A program made the position numbers and the translations under genes. From Candidatus Helarchaeota archaeon (lineage in GTDB: Archaea > Asgardarchaeota > Lokiarchaeia > Helarchaeales > JABXJV01), in the NCBI GenBank assembly GCA_013375355.1, contig JABXJV010000122.1:1-11935 (forward strand): a stretch of 11,935 nt of DNA, read 5' to 3'. The notes beneath the pieces were generated by a model. That model was not told the origin of the DNA. It did no database searches and worked only from the letters and a program-made list of their open reading frames with translations. Below, one piece after another: positions 6,337 through 11,935 of this stretch (position 1 is its first letter; the number at the start of each line of letters is the position of its first letter).

Positions 6337-6660
6337 CTATTCTAAATCACCAATTAGGAGATAACCTCTTCCTTCTTCTATTTTTCCATCGATAATTATT
6401 TTCTTTGCCATAAATAGGAAATATGCCGCATCTTCATCTACAAAAACTCGCAATCCATTTATAGTCCCTAATAATTCTAACTCATTCAATCTCGATGAAT
6501 CCTCGAAATGGATAGATGTCCAATATGCTCGTTGAGTGGAACATCAAGAAAAACGCTCGAATTCCGTTATCACTAATATTAAATTGTTTTTTTCATTGTT
6601 TTTAAGTCGTTCAGTGATCACAAGTTTGGCAAGGTCCGTCAACTCAATCTCTATAGTCAT
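6337..6660 (-). CDS. Predicted selenoprotein, HesB/IscA-like, Sec at codon 39 (in-frame TGA)
   Basis: 107 residues if the TGA at 6544-6546 is read as selenocysteine. Before it comes MTIEIELTDLAKLVITERL, the beta-strand plus 'LT-x-x-A' helix that opens HesB/IscA-type proteins, then NNLILVITEF. The Sec is followed at once by Cys (FS-U-CS), at the place where this fold carries its first conserved Cys. After it the same frame stays open for 68 codons to a TAG: GTINGLRVFVDEDAAYF resembles the G-x-x-V-x-V-D segment of the family, and GRGYLLIGDLE the final strand. The C-terminal Cys pair of Fe-S scaffold proteins is missing, so a redox rather than scaffold role is likely. HesB-like selenoproteins are known in archaea and bacteria. 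A SECIS begins one base after the stop. No clear Shine-Dalgarno precedes the ATG at 6660. Standard gene callers would skip this gene or call it broken. Alternative: a pseudogene with one stop. Confidence 0.75.
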
Positions 6661-6758
6661 TCTAATTCAACTTTATATTCTTGTCTAGTTAATACTAATT
6701 AATCATTTAATAAAAACGAATTTGCAAATAAAAATTAGAAAGTCTTAGCGGAAAATAA

Positions 6759-7970
6759 TTATATCTCCAATTCTCTCAAAAATCTGGTATCTTTACCCAA
6801 TCCAATTGAGACGACTCTGGATTCATCAATTGTTTCATTAGGTTCTGTTTGATGAGAAATATCTGTAAAGACTCCTGTTCTTGCTTCATCGAAGTCCATA
6901 TTAAAGGATTCTAATGTAATAACAGGATGTTTTTTCTTTACTACTTTTTTATTAATTCGAAAATCAAATAGTTCACGTTCATATGTTTCCTTTTTCTTTA
7001 ATATTGGGGGATAATAATGGATGCATTCCATTGGCATCTGTATACCGACTTCTGGATTCTCCCATTGGTATTGAAATATGATATTGAATAGTTCTGGTAT
7101 CTCTTCCATGCTCCAGTCATATATATTGTCTTCTACACCTTGACAATACAAATAATTCCCAAACATCATGCTTGCGAATCGGAGCCCAAATTCTGGACGC
7201 TTCATATACATGAAAGTTGTTAGAGTCGGTGGAGTGGGGTAATACCCAACCCATTCGAAGGGTAGTCCATATTCTTTGGGGTTAAAATAATCCCACAAGC
7301 TTACCATTGCCTCATAATTGCTTACGATGTAAATAGAATTTACACAACTAGACATCCAAGCTACTGCAATAACGTAAAATGAATCGCTCCATTGTGGAGT
7401 TCTTTCATTTCTGACATCTCTTAAAACATCTAAGATAGCGTGAGCCATTTTATTTTTATCTTTAAACCTTTTTGGAAAGTCTATTAATTTATAACCGAGT
7501 TTCATATGTCGTCTTTCTAATAAATCACGATCTTGCGGTGTCACAACCCAGAAATCTACCGGGATACCATCTTCTTCATGTGAATTTAACATAAAAAATA
7601 TTTCATTTTTCTCATCATCAAGTATAACAAATGTAGTATCAACTGAATCTCCCATCATTAACCTCATAAAACCTTGACATAAATCGGCACGTAGGGTGAT
7701 AACGGGAGGAAATAAATTGTAACTTAACATCCGTTTTGCATCTTCTGGAAGTATTTTTCCGTCAATTACTTCTTTAGCAGTAATAATTGAAGAATCTAAT
7801 CTCGATTTTAAGAAATCATAGACTCCCCCTTCTTCCTTTGCAAGTCCATTAATACCCTTTTGCCAATATTCCCACCCCAATTCTCGCAGCCCCCTCCAGA
7901 GATGCCTACCTAGGGGAAAAAACGGTTTAGTTGTGAAATTATCCGGAATATCACCATAATGAAATACCAT
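6759..7970 (-). CDS. Conserved-looking hypothetical protein, 403 residues, unrecognised family
   Basis: A soluble protein rich in aromatic residues, with no signal peptide, no membrane segment and no nucleotide-binding motif I can identify. The N-terminal part (about 1-90) has PLGRHLWRGLRELGWEYWQKG and helix-rich sequence. The middle (about 110-180) is alternating strand and helix (TTFVILDDEKNEIFFMLN, DFWVVTPQDRDLLERRHMKLGY). The following part has repeated Trp/Tyr-rich stretches (YEAMVSLWDYFNP, FEWVGYYPTPPTLTTFMY, YDWSMEEIPELFNIIFQYQWE). The tail after about residue 330 is charged and likely flexible. Four Cys are scattered, not in pairs. The start is the first ATG at 7970; no Shine-Dalgarno is evident. 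It lies 98 bp upstream of the selenoprotein on the same strand, so the two may share a transcript. Function unknown. Confidence 0.8.
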   Translation of the reverse strand: MVFHYGDIPDNFTTKPFFPLGRHLWRGLRELGWEYWQKGINGLAKEEGGVYDFLKSRLDSSIITAKEVIDGKILPEDAKRMLSYNLFPPVITLRADLCQGFMRLMMGDSVDTTFVILDDEKNEIFFMLNSHEEDGIPVDFWVVTPQDRDLLERRHMKLGYKLIDFPKRFKDKNKMAHAILDVLRDVRNERTPQWSDSFYVIAVAWMSSCVNSIYIVSNYEAMVSLWDYFNPKEYGLPFEWVGYYPTPPTLTTFMYMKRPEFGLRFASMMFGNYLYCQGVEDNIYDWSMEEIPELFNIIFQYQWENPEVGIQMPMECIHYYPPILKKKETYERELFDFRINKKVVKKKHPVITLESFNMDFDEARTGVFTDISHQTEPNETIDESRVVSIGLGKDTRFLRELEI

Positions 7971-8094
7971 TTTGAAAACTTTCCATAGAATTAAAATGAA
8001 TCGATATGAAATTTATCTTTTAAAATATTTTTGGTAAAAAAGCGATGGATTAAATTACTTTAAAATAATAACTCTCTTACACGAATAAAAGATT

Positions 8095-8113
8095 GAGAAA
8101 AATAAAAATTAGT
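8095..8113 (-). terminator. T-rich transcription end after the small-protein pair
   Basis: Directly behind the stop at 8116, the minus strand runs through two T5 tracts (ATTTTTATTTTTC). This is typical of archaeal intrinsic termination; no hairpin is needed or seen. Confidence 0.35.
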
Positions 8114-8115
8114 TT

Positions 8116-8406
8116 TTAATCTTTTATACCAGGCCCTTTGATAACACTTTCATGGTCATCATAAGGGATTTGACGAATTAAAGCCCAATTTTTAACAGCT
8201 CTTGAGTAAATCCGAACATCTTTTATATCTTCATACGCCCCGATATAAACCACAACACTACAATCTTTACCCTTTTTAGTCTGGAATTTACCAGCTATTT
8301 TTTTAATGAAAATAGGTTCTTCTTCGATATCCATTTGAATTTTTGAGTTTTTAGTTAATAATTCAACTGCAAGCTCAATACCTTTCGTAATATCTTCTAC
8401 TTTCAT
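8116..8406 (-). CDS. Small protein B of a tandem paralogous pair, unknown function
   Basis: 96 residues. It opens MKVEDITKGIELAVELL and continues KIQMDIEEEPIFIKKIAGKF, matching its upstream neighbour (MKKEDIEKGIELFIETL, KIKIDYKEDVCYMRKLDGRF) at most positions over the first 45 residues, so the two arose by duplication. The second halves differ: this one has a strand-rich stretch (CSVVVYIGAYEDIKDVRIYS) and a polar tail ending KGPGIKD. The length and the helix-strand-strand-helix pattern suggest a compact alpha/beta domain. There is one Cys and no signal or membrane segment. The start at 8406 is supported by GGAGAG about 7 bases upstream, inside the 15-bp gap that separates it from the stop of its partner, so the two are surely co-transcribed. 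I do not recognise the family; a dimer-forming pair is an inference. Confidence 0.75.
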   Translation of the reverse strand: MKVEDITKGIELAVELLTKNSKIQMDIEEEPIFIKKIAGKFQTKKGKDCSVVVYIGAYEDIKDVRIYSRAVKNWALIRQIPYDDHESVIKGPGIKD

Positions 8407-8421
8407 ATTTTTTCTCTCCTA

Positions 8422-8688
8422 TTAACTGATCTCCCCCAAATCTTCTAATTTTATATTTCTTTTTTGAGCTCCTTTATTAACCATTTTTTCTAATAAAGCT
8501 AATTTCTCAGGATCTTCTGTAATCAATACATAACCTAGTAGATTTTTCGCTTGATTGGTTGAATCCATGAATCTTCCGTCTAATTTTCTCATATAACATA
8601 CGTCTTCTTTATAATCTATTTTAATTTTGGTATTTTTTAGTGTTTCTATAAATAATTCTATTCCTTTTTCAATATCCTCTTTTTTCAT
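8422..8688 (-). CDS. Small protein A of a tandem paralogous pair, unknown function
   Basis: 88 residues, first gene of a two-gene unit. The N-terminal half shares the pattern MKxEDIxKGIEL-x-x-E-x-L, KI-x-x-D and K-(L/I)-x-G-(R/K)-F with the downstream gene, while the C-terminal half has its own helix (DPEKLALLEKMVNKGAQKR) and ends NIKLEDLGEIS. One Cys (DVCYM) lies where the partner has a hydrophobic residue. No signal peptide or membrane helix is present. The ATG at 8688 has only a weak GGT-type ribosome site (GGGTTTGGTCAA), while a TATA box about 80 bp upstream supports an independent promoter separate from the oxidoreductase gene at 8809. The family is not recognised; the divergent C-terminal halves suggest specialised, possibly heterodimeric, partners. 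Confidence 0.75.
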   Translation of the reverse strand: MKKEDIEKGIELFIETLKNTKIKIDYKEDVCYMRKLDGRFMDSTNQAKNLLGYVLITEDPEKLALLEKMVNKGAQKRNIKLEDLGEIS

Positions 8689-8766
8689 TTGACCAAACCC
8701 TCAAAGATGCTGAAAATGATATTAAAATTATATCTAATTTACTTATTCTTTAATTAAACTAACTCC

Positions 8767-8774
8767 TTTATAAA
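8767..8774 (-). promoter_or_regulatory. TATA box for the small-protein pair
   Basis: TTTATAAA on the minus strand predicts a start near 8745 and a leader of about 57 bases before the ATG at 8688. It lies in the 120-bp gap after the oxidoreductase stop. Confidence 0.45.
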
Positions 8775-8778
8775 ATTT

Positions 8779-8793
8779 AATTGAAAAACAATT
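8779..8793 (-). terminator. Small hairpin after the second FAD oxidoreductase
   Basis: AATTG and CAATT form a 5-bp stem around five T (minus-strand reading), 16 bases beyond the stop codon at 8809. The stem is weak; the T run itself may be the active part. Confidence 0.3.
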
Positions 8794-8808
8794 CTACTTA
8801 ATATAACC

Positions 8809-10308
8809 TTAGAGTTTTTTCATTAATTTTTCATATAATAACAACGCGCTGTCGGCCGCAAGTTCTGCTCCGATTCCGTGCATGCCAGTATCAGCTCCAA
8901 CAACATAAAGATTTTCTATTGGAAGCTCCATAGGGGGTCTAAATTTACCAACTTGATCCACAGTTTGACCTATACCAATTACATTGCCACCTTGTCCAGC
9001 AAATTTTTCGATTTCGGCTGGTGTAGTAATTTCCTTCCACATTACATGTTCTTCCATATTTGGGAAGATATCCAATAAACCGTTATATATTGAATCTGCC
9101 CATTTATCATAATCACAATTTCCTTCAGATGGATTAGCAGGAACACCTGAACCACCAAAAATTAATTGTTTTCCCTCGGGAGCTGAGGTTGGGTCTAGAT
9201 TAGATACGACTGGAACCATAATCATATAATGCTTTTCTGGAATATAATTTTTAAAAGCTTCGGATTTTAATATTTCACCCAATGAAATTTTTGACATTAC
9301 TTCATTAGTTGAAATTTCTCCACTTATTATCTTAGAAACAAGCTCTTGATCTATACCAAATTCTTTACCGAATTGTTCTACTGCTCTTGGTAAATCATCA
9401 AAATTTACGTACATAAACATGTTTTCTTCTGAAATTTTTTCATCAAGGGCAACCTTAACCATTAAAGTGGCTGCAGAAAAGGTATAATCTTTTACTTTTT
9501 GAACAAATTCTTTTGAAAAATATTTTTCTCCAACTAAATTTAAAGTAGTTGCTTTAATTCCAGCATTAGAAATTACTATATCGGATTCTATGAATTTGCC
9601 ATCTTCTAATTCAACGCCAGTGGCTTTATTACTTTCAACAATTATTTTCTTAACTTTTATTTCTGTTTTCACTTTACCTTTATCTTGAATTATAGCATCA
9701 CAATATGCACTAGGAATAGCAATACAACCTCCTGTTGGATATCCGCTACTCCTATTCTGCATCATCTCTTTTTGACAAATGATGAATTCGCCAGTGCTAG
9801 TAGCTTGTTGAGTAACAAAATAAAGACCACAAAAATAAGAAATTAGTGCTTGTGCCTTGGGATCATCAGTATATCGCCCCACAAATTCATCAATGGGAAC
9901 ATACATTAATTTTTCAATTTCCTTATCTGAAAATTTCAATACATCACTATATAATTTAATAAAATTACCTAGATCTTTACTGCTGAAATTTAATTTCCCT
10001 ACATCCCGAGGAAATTTAATAATTTGACCGTTAAAATGAAATTTAGGAAGCGGACGACAATAATTCCATTTAATAGAATTAGGTTTTTCAATAATTTGTG
10101 CTATCTTACCTAATCTACCCTTATCAGAATTCGCTATTAAATGGCATCCTACATCTAATTTAAAGCCTTCCCTCTCAAAGGTTGATAATCTTCCACCAAT
10201 AAGCGAGTTTTTTTCAAATAATGTCACATCAAAACCAGAATGTTGTAATAATGCACCTACTCCACTTCCTCCCACGCCAGAACCAATTATATTAACTTTT
10301 AATTTCAT
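8809..10308 (-). CDS. FAD-dependent oxidoreductase, phytoene desaturase (CrtI)/carotenoid isomerase superfamily
   Basis: 499 residues from the ATG at 10308, which has GGGGATGA four bases upstream. A longer in-frame start at 10401 would lie inside the MFS gene and adds no domain sequence. VNIIGSGVGGSGVGALL is the Rossmann FAD-binding turn, LFEKNSLIGGRLSTFEREGFKLDVGCH holds the second FAD contacts, SDIVISNAGIKATTLN the central flavin segment, and IENLYVVGADTGMHGIGAELAADSALLLYEKL the closing FAD helix. It is a clear paralogue of the protein at 2405-3901 (shared GGC-x-AIP-x-AYC-x-AI, IGQT-x-DQVG and C-terminal blocks), but it has an ordinary helical segment where that one has a poly-Lys insert. 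It should act on a hydrophobic, probably isoprenoid, chain; direction and substrate are unknown. The gap of 16 bp to the MFS transporter stop indicates one operon and suggests the transporter moves the product or substrate. Confidence 0.87.
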   Translation of the reverse strand: MKLKVNIIGSGVGGSGVGALLQHSGFDVTLFEKNSLIGGRLSTFEREGFKLDVGCHLIANSDKGRLGKIAQIIEKPNSIKWNYCRPLPKFHFNGQIIKFPRDVGKLNFSSKDLGNFIKLYSDVLKFSDKEIEKLMYVPIDEFVGRYTDDPKAQALISYFCGLYFVTQQATSTGEFIICQKEMMQNRSSGYPTGGCIAIPSAYCDAIIQDKGKVKTEIKVKKIIVESNKATGVELEDGKFIESDIVISNAGIKATTLNLVGEKYFSKEFVQKVKDYTFSAATLMVKVALDEKISEENMFMYVNFDDLPRAVEQFGKEFGIDQELVSKIISGEISTNEVMSKISLGEILKSEAFKNYIPEKHYMIMVPVVSNLDPTSAPEGKQLIFGGSGVPANPSEGNCDYDKWADSIYNGLLDIFPNMEEHVMWKEITTPAEIEKFAGQGGNVIGIGQTVDQVGKFRPPMELPIENLYVVGADTGMHGIGAELAADSALLLYEKLMKKL

Positions 10309-10324
10309 CTTTTCATCCCCAAGT

Positions 10325-11659
10325 TTAATGATGTGGCTTTTGAGAAGGTTTAGCTTCATATTGAAAGACAATAGGTCTAAATGACATTGAAAAGGCAGCA
10401 ATTGCTAATAAAGTAGCTACCATAGCAAACCAAGTTGAACCAAAAGTTCCAAGGATAAAACTACCTAATAATGGACCTATAATTTGCGCAAGATTGTCTA
10501 AGGAAGTGTTTAAACCACCCATTTTTCCTTGTTTCTTTGGGCTTACAGATCTGCTTTGAAATGAAATTAAAACTCCTCTTGAACACGACGCCGCATAGCT
10601 TACAAGCATAAGTACCAGAAGGAACTGTAGAAAATCTTGAACGAATGCCATAGCAAAAAAAGCGATAACAAAACAAGTCAAACCTATTTGGGATGTTCGT
10701 TTATCACCAAATTTCTTTAATGTAGGTTCGAAAATGTAAAACCGAATAATCAAACGAGCAATACCTGAAAGTGACATATAAAAACCTATTTCATCTGGTT
10801 TCATATGCAACCGAATATCTGCAAATAATGCAATATTCGAAATATAGACCATAAATGAGATTGTATGAAAAGCCCATTGAATAAGTAAAAACATTGCTAG
10901 TCCATTTTTCCAAATTGGTCGGGATTTAACATCTGGTTTTATTGAAGTTGGTTTAATAGGTATATTTTGAATTGGATTTTCTTTTTTAGGCTGAAAATGA
11001 CTTTTTATAGGAGCAGATTCTTTAAGATAAAAAAATGTAACAATTATTGTAAGTAAAGAAAGACATGCAGAAAATAATCCAGGTGCTATTATCCCCCATC
11101 TAGTATAAAGAAAACCCCCTAATGCAGGTCCGAATAAAGATGCAAGAACATGTGCCACTCCTACATTAGTCATTTGCGGGGCACGATGTTTAGGAGGAAC
11201 TACATCACCAATTACGGCTTTTGCTATAGGAAAATTTCCTCCAAATACCCCATCAATAATTCTTGATATTAATACCATCTCATAACTAGTTGAAAAAGCT
11301 AACATTACAAATGCGGATAATGTTCCAAATTGACTAATTAATAATAATGGTCTTCTTCCATACTTATCACTTAAACTACCTAAAATTGGACCAAAAAAGA
11401 ATCCAAAAACCGCATTTGTTGCTAAAGCTATACCAACCATCAATGCTACAGTTGGTGAATAAGGAAATAAATCAAAGATCGGTTGTAGTTCGGGTACTGG
11501 TAGAGTTAATTCTTTAATGAAAAATGGAAGGAATGGAATAATAAGCGTAAAACCTAAAATATCAATAAAAACAGCTATCCATAAAGGAAATAGCCCGGGA
11601 AATTTTATTTTTGCTATCTTGATATCTAGTGGTTTTATGTCATTGATTTCATCATCCAT
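10325..11659 (-). CDS. Major facilitator superfamily transporter, DHA1/TetA-like
   Basis: 444 residues with about 12 membrane helices, the usual length for the family. Helix 1 (FPLWIAVFIDILGFTLIIPFLPFF) is typical of drug:H+ antiporter type 1 members. The loop between helices 2 and 3 has the MFS signature GSLSDKYGRRP (about residues 94-104). Further on are VLISRIIDGVFGGNFPIAKAVIGDVVPPKHRA (motif-B/C-like region) and LFGPALGGFLY, an antiporter-type motif seen in exporters. A charged central loop (about 215-245) separates the two halves. It probably exports a small hydrophobic molecule across the cell membrane, driven by protons; the substrate cannot be told from sequence. The start is placed at the ATG at 11659; an in-frame TTG at 11671 lacks a ribosome site. 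It leads an operon with the FAD oxidoreductase 16 bp downstream and is divergent from the gene starting at 11854. Confidence 0.88.
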   Translation of the reverse strand: MDDEINDIKPLDIKIAKIKFPGLFPLWIAVFIDILGFTLIIPFLPFFIKELTLPVPELQPIFDLFPYSPTVALMVGIALATNAVFGFFFGPILGSLSDKYGRRPLLLISQFGTLSAFVMLAFSTSYEMVLISRIIDGVFGGNFPIAKAVIGDVVPPKHRAPQMTNVGVAHVLASLFGPALGGFLYTRWGIIAPGLFSACLSLLTIIVTFFYLKESAPIKSHFQPKKENPIQNIPIKPTSIKPDVKSRPIWKNGLAMFLLIQWAFHTISFMVYISNIALFADIRLHMKPDEIGFYMSLSGIARLIIRFYIFEPTLKKFGDKRTSQIGLTCFVIAFFAMAFVQDFLQFLLVLMLVSYAASCSRGVLISFQSRSVSPKKQGKMGGLNTSLDNLAQIIGPLLGSFILGTFGSTWFAMVATLLAIAAFSMSFRPIVFQYEAKPSQKPHH

Positions 11660-11853
11660 AGATAATACCAAATTTTGACAAATTAAGATTTATTGAAATT
11701 CGAGAATGTAAATAAAACAAAGTAATTTTCTTAAAAACTTTTTCTTTAAAATAAGTCACATTTATTGTAATCTGTTTGATAATATCATTTTATATTTCTT
11801 TATATGTCAAAATAAATTAGTAAAATTTAGAAATAAAATGAGGATAGCCCTTA

Positions 11854-11935
11854 ATGCCAAATTTGTCAAAGAACGGGAGTTTATCGCAAATTAATGAATT
11901 ATTTCACAAAGCAAAGGAAGAAATAAACGAATCCA
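11854..11935 (+). CDS. Start of an unidentified gene, truncated by the window edge
   Basis: An ATG at 11854 opens a frame of 27 codons that continues off the right edge: MPNLSKNGSLSQINELFHKA and more, a polar and probably helical N terminus. GAGGA (11840-11844) lies nine bases upstream as a plausible ribosome site, and AT-rich TATA-like sequence (about 11790-11805) lies at suitable distance in the 194-bp divergent gap from the MFS gene. Too little is visible to name a family. The other ATG at 11838 opens a frame that stops after 18 codons. Confidence 0.5.
   Translation, partial: MPNLSKNGSLSQINELFHKAKEEINES

Noticed and set aside
6337..6660. Reading the interrupted frame as a pseudogene or two separate tiny genes
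   Set aside because: The frame continues for 68 codons after the single TGA without other stops, both halves fit one fold, Cys follows the TGA, and a SECIS-like structure sits right after the stop. A pseudogene remains the main alternative.
6661..6758. A promoter directly before the selenoprotein (GAATATAA, about 6673-6680)
   Set aside because: With normal archaeal spacing it would start transcription inside the gene; a box near 6707-6716 or read-through from the upstream gene is more likely, but neither is strong enough to list.
10308..10401. Longer N terminus for the second FAD oxidoreductase
   Set aside because: It would overlap the MFS coding sequence by 77 bases, adds no domain sequence, and a strong ribosome site supports the ATG at 10308.
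10461..10676. Minus-strand frame of 71 codons inside the MFS gene
   Set aside because: It overlaps conserved transmembrane coding sequence in another frame and has no ribosome site or protein-like pattern.

Overview
The window is AT-rich DNA (11.9 kb) that looks archaeal. It has short TATA-like boxes, T-tract ends, GGAG/GGGGATGA-type ribosome sites, a fusion of a winged helix to a methanogen-output/V4R-like domain, and a secreted protein anchored by one C-terminal membrane segment and rich in N-glycosylation sequons. The most telling feature is a small gene with an in-frame TGA, followed one base after its stop by a hairpin with a eukaryote-type SECIS core. Selenocysteine encoding with eukaryote-like SECIS elements is known from Asgard archaea of the Lokiarchaeia group. 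I therefore place the window, by inference, in an Asgard (Promethearchaeota) genome; no rRNA or other taxonomic marker is present to confirm this.

Layout. Positions 1-834 (+) hold the 3' part of a class I glutamine-amidotransferase/ThuA-fold protein with a Lys-rich tail. It converges on a small multi-spanning membrane protein (912-1454, -). Upstream of that on the minus strand are a winged-helix regulator with a Cys-rich output domain (1651-2340) and a phytoene-desaturase-like FAD oxidoreductase with an unusual poly-Lys insert (2405-3901). The oxidoreductase diverges from an acyl-CoA dehydrogenase (4023-5165, +), and a perfect 16-bp palindrome lies between them. Another near-palindromic operator candidate lies in the promoter of the regulator.

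Positions 5203-6147 (-) encode the secreted, anchored glycoprotein. Positions 6148-6758 contain no conventional open frame, but on the minus strand they hold the predicted selenoprotein (6337-6660, HesB/IscA-like, Sec at codon 39) and its SECIS element (6266-6335). Upstream of it are an unrecognised 403-residue protein (6759-7970) and two tandem paralogous small proteins (8116-8406, 8422-8688). A second FAD oxidoreductase (8809-10308) sits 16 bp behind an MFS transporter (10325-11659), which suggests a two-gene operon. A new plus-strand gene begins at 11854 and runs off the right edge.

Working together (inference). Two related CrtI-type flavoproteins, an acyl-CoA dehydrogenase with an isovaleryl/long-chain-type catalytic Glu, and an exporter-like MFS protein suggest redox chemistry on isoprenoid or acyl chains, locally controlled by the winged-helix sensor. 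The selenoprotein and its SECIS are the most interesting content and would be missed by standard gene calling.
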